A stretch of DNA of 64,000 nucleotides from Phallusia mammillata (lineage: Eukaryota > Chordata > Ascidiacea > Phlebobranchia > Ascidiidae). Below, piece after piece: positions 61,020 to 64,000 of this stretch (positions are counted from its first letter, which is position 1; every line of letters starts with the position of its first letter). The notes under the pieces were generated by a model. That model ran no database searches and was not told the origin of the DNA. It saw nothing but the letters and a program-made list of their open reading frames with translations. Where the stretch lies: NCBI GenBank assembly GCA_003260075.1, contig QLIY01000183.1, positions 62,001 through 126,000 of the forward strand, given 5' to 3'. Both the position numbers and the translations under genes were made by a program.

Positions 61020-64000
61020 CCTACTGCAATTGGTCGTACATTGTACTATGTATTCGTTTTTTGCACTATGAAAATGTGCATGCGTATTTGTACGCAAATT
61101 TTCGATATTGTGCAGGTCAAATGTGCAGAGGATAAAATGTCTAATCGTCCAAATGAAGCATATTGAACGTCCAATCAGCTATGTGAAATGTTAAAGCACT
61201 TGCATAAATATTTTATTGATTTCGTTGTTTGTTTGAAATGAAACAAAAACATTGTGATAACGTAAGTATGGAGGGGATTTAACAAAAATCTGTGCGTGTT
61301 GTGATTGTCAGATGTGGCAATGTATGATATATTGTCCAGTTTTTCTGACTAGATATGAAAACGATCATCACCATTTTAGTTAGAGTTTTATGTTTTCAAA
61401 TTAGGATCTAACTATAGCTTGTAGCCTGGTAATGTTTTCAAAACAGTAACACTTTGTGCCCATGCTTCAATATACGTTTGTAATTAAACTTGAAACCAAG
61501 ACAACTATGGGATCAGATAAATTTAAGACCCCAAAGTCCAGTGACTTTGATTTAATGGAAACTAATGAAGCATTGGAATCTTTTCCATCCTTTCGGAGCT
61601 ATTGCATAGTTGATACAAGGACTTTGTGTCTTTGGAAGAAACTCAAATGACAATCTTCAAAAAAAGAAAAGGTCAACTAGCCACACAGTTAAACAGCAAT
61701 CTTCGTCATGTTTGACTTTTTTTGTTTGCTTAATGCGTATTTGCACAATTTGGCATGTCATAACTTGGTTTGAGTATTTAATAAGGTTGGTTTTGGAATC
61801 CACACAAATAAGTTGATGATCATGCATGTTATTGCTTCCGATTTAATATTGTGCCATTAGCTGACAGAGAGGCAAGAATAAACTTACTGTAAGAATAGAC
61901 AATTACCAAAAGACCATTAATTTATTGATATTTTAGCAAATATTTTGATTATTGCCTGACTAATATACAGAAATTAGGCGATTAAACTGATGTGAATAAT
62001 ATATATATATACATATTGTCGTATGATTTCCACGTCTCCAAACCTTAGATGTGATCGGGTATGTTTTTGAACCATCGCTGAATGCTGTATCGCATTTATA
62101 CTGTCCGATATCCACCTTGTAATTTACTTTAGGGGCATTTTGGGACAAGATGGTCATGATCTGTATCTTGCTTGTCTGCTCCACAATGTGAACAACAAGA
62201 AAGATGAAAAGACAATGAAACTTTTATTTTACCGGTAAAAAAGTTACATGAAAAAATCTTGCGTCAAGTCGCAAGTCCCACAACCCAAAACGTAAAATTA
62301 TGGCGGGACATACGCAACAAAATTTAAAACAACGGCTGCGGGCCACCTGAAATGCTGTCACATTTGGCCCACGGGTCGCACTTTAAACATCCCTGACGTA
62401 ACATGTTTTCGGCATCCGGTTTATCTGTTTCCACGTCATATTGCAAGGCCCTATTCATTCATTCATTCCATCTTTTCCATGTTGTCTATTGTTTTGTCAA
62501 TAAACTTCTGCTACCTGCCTGCTGGCCTGTTCAGCTTTGCCGTGTAGTGTTTAGCTCTAGGGGTTGTTGCGGTCGCTCACAAACACTTTCTGCAGCTATT
62601 TTGCAAAGGCAAAGCTAAATTGTCGCGTAACAATGCTTGCGCTCGGACCAATCACAAAACTGCACGGGTTTCTGAAATGTTTCGGATTTTTGCTGAATGT
62701 TACATCAACTCTGCAATTCTTATGTCCCCTTATGTTTTATACAGAGTTACACAGTTGGACAATAGCCACGGCCCATAAGATTAACGTATAAAAACGGAAT
62801 AATAGTTTCAGTTAAACACCAAACTGAAGTTTCCAGTAGAGTCTTAAACCAGTCTGTGTTTTTCGTTTTGCAATTTCGTCGATTTAATGGCATCCTCAGT
62901 TCTAAGCAAGAAATGAAAATAACTGCACACGTTGGTTCGGAGGATTTCTGTAAAAGCACAGCTTTATATTCAGTATAAAACAGATTATCATAGTCTGCTT
63001 ACGAACAAAGAATAAATAATTTGATCACTACAACTTTGTCTCGGCGAATAAGTGTGGAAGTGTTACAACCTTGCTAGATGGAAACAAGAGCTTGTTTCCC
63101 ACGGGGTTTGAACCCAGGACCCTCCATTGTACGAACCCTAATCAGTTTCTGTTTAGCACGTGTTTGCTATTTCAAACCTCCTATAAGCAAACCACGCATC
63201 GTGAAATTCACTGAACCACGTGAACTTTTATTTCTTGGAAGTTTGGCTGAGGCGTCTGCGTTCCAGCATGACGCGGTGAAAATGAGGAAGAGATCGAATA
63301 AACAAATAATTTTCCGATCAGTGGACCAATCAGTGATAAACTTTAACCGGGTGAAGTCGGGAAAATTTCCAGGGGCGCCCAATGAGGATTGACATAGTGG
63401 AACATTTACGTGGGAAAGTTTTACGTGCGGTTTTAAAGATTGCTGATGTTAATGTTAAGGGCCACGGGCTTTGCAATGTTGCATTTACCTTAAAGTTAGC
63501 AGCAACAGTCTTTCAGATTTTTAATATACTTGACTCGACACGGGATATGACAAGTAAAAACAATTCGCAGGTGACTTGGATTCATTTTGAATGACTCGGA
63601 TAAAAATACTCGCTCTTGGGACTTTATAGTTGCATAAATTAACCATAGGCGCTATTAAACGCAGTTCTCAGTTTGGTCACGTGACCAACAAACAAACGTA
63701 ATGATTCAGTATAACTTAACAACAATCAAATTTGTTTTAGGGGAAATTAGCTTTCTTTCCCTCACAATTTCCTGAAAATGGAGCGGATGGTTCAGGAGCA
63801 TTGCTTTAAATTTTATTGTCCAAGTGTGTTTACCAAGTGCTGCAACTAAATATGGCGGAACAACAAAATAAATCGCTATTTACTTGCGGCAAATTTAAAC
63901 GCTGTTTAATCCGCCATATACGGTTGTGTTAAATACGACCGTTCAGCAACAGATGATGTCTATTAGTCATCCGCAACTGTGCTGTTGCTCAACATTTTAA
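61020..64000. other. Non-coding right end of the window
   Basis: No supported exon. It contains a TA microsatellite near 62000, a possible hAT MITE end near 62335-62395 (GGCCCACGGGTCGCACTTTAAACATCCCTG-like), and near 63090-63125 on the minus strand a B-box-like GGGTTCAAACCC that may mark a SINE. Confidence 0.4.

Overview
This is a eukaryotic nuclear window: genes with spliced GT-AG introns, TATA boxes, AATAAA signals, AT-rich intergenic DNA and DNA transposons. The gene content (a vesicular monoamine transporter plus a lineage-specific GPCR expansion), short introns, acceptor-like sites just before start codons (as in spliced-leader trans-splicing) and about 3% divergence between duplicated haplotype-like segments suggest a tunicate, probably an ascidian. 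That assignment is inference.

From about 1 to 34.2 kb there is a cluster of two-exon genes for one receptor family, in mixed orientation. I number them G1 (+), G2 (+), G3 (-), G4 (+), G5 (+), an exon-2 fragment, G6 (+, broken), G7 (-) and G8 (-). Exon 1 encodes a signal peptide and a cysteine-rich ectodomain of about 200 residues. A phase-2 intron falls exactly at the domain border. Exon 2 encodes a rhodopsin-like seven-helix domain and cytoplasmic tail. The family departs from class A rules: no TM3-ECL2 disulfide, the Pro of NPxxY replaced, and an enlarged first extracellular loop. There are two tail types: a conserved terminal block (D-S-x-F-x-S-F-x-I-D-A-N-A-D-R-L-F) in G1, G2, G8 and, weaker, G7; and a C-terminus resembling a PDZ ligand in G3, G4 and G5. 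I do not recognise the ectodomain family.

From 34.2 to 37.5 kb I see no gene. From 37.5 to 41.2 kb two paralogous TPR-like genes lie head to head about 405 bp apart. From 43.8 to 49.5 kb the minus strand carries a vesicular monoamine transporter (SLC18/VMAT family) that I could follow through nine exons. From 50 to 64 kb there is mostly non-coding DNA with hAT-type MITEs, a tRNA-derived SINE, a minisatellite and some unrecognised coding-like exons (56.1-58.0 kb and 59.3-61.0 kb).

A strong technical signal runs through the window: more than 25 homopolymer runs of about ten C (or ten G between 43.5 and 51 kb), most flanked by a direct near-identical repeat of 65-400 bp, plus four single-N joins. 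They look like linkers inserted where overlapping contigs or haplotypes were not merged. They duplicate or delete parts of G5, G6, G7 and the VMAT gene and should be collapsed before any gene model is used.
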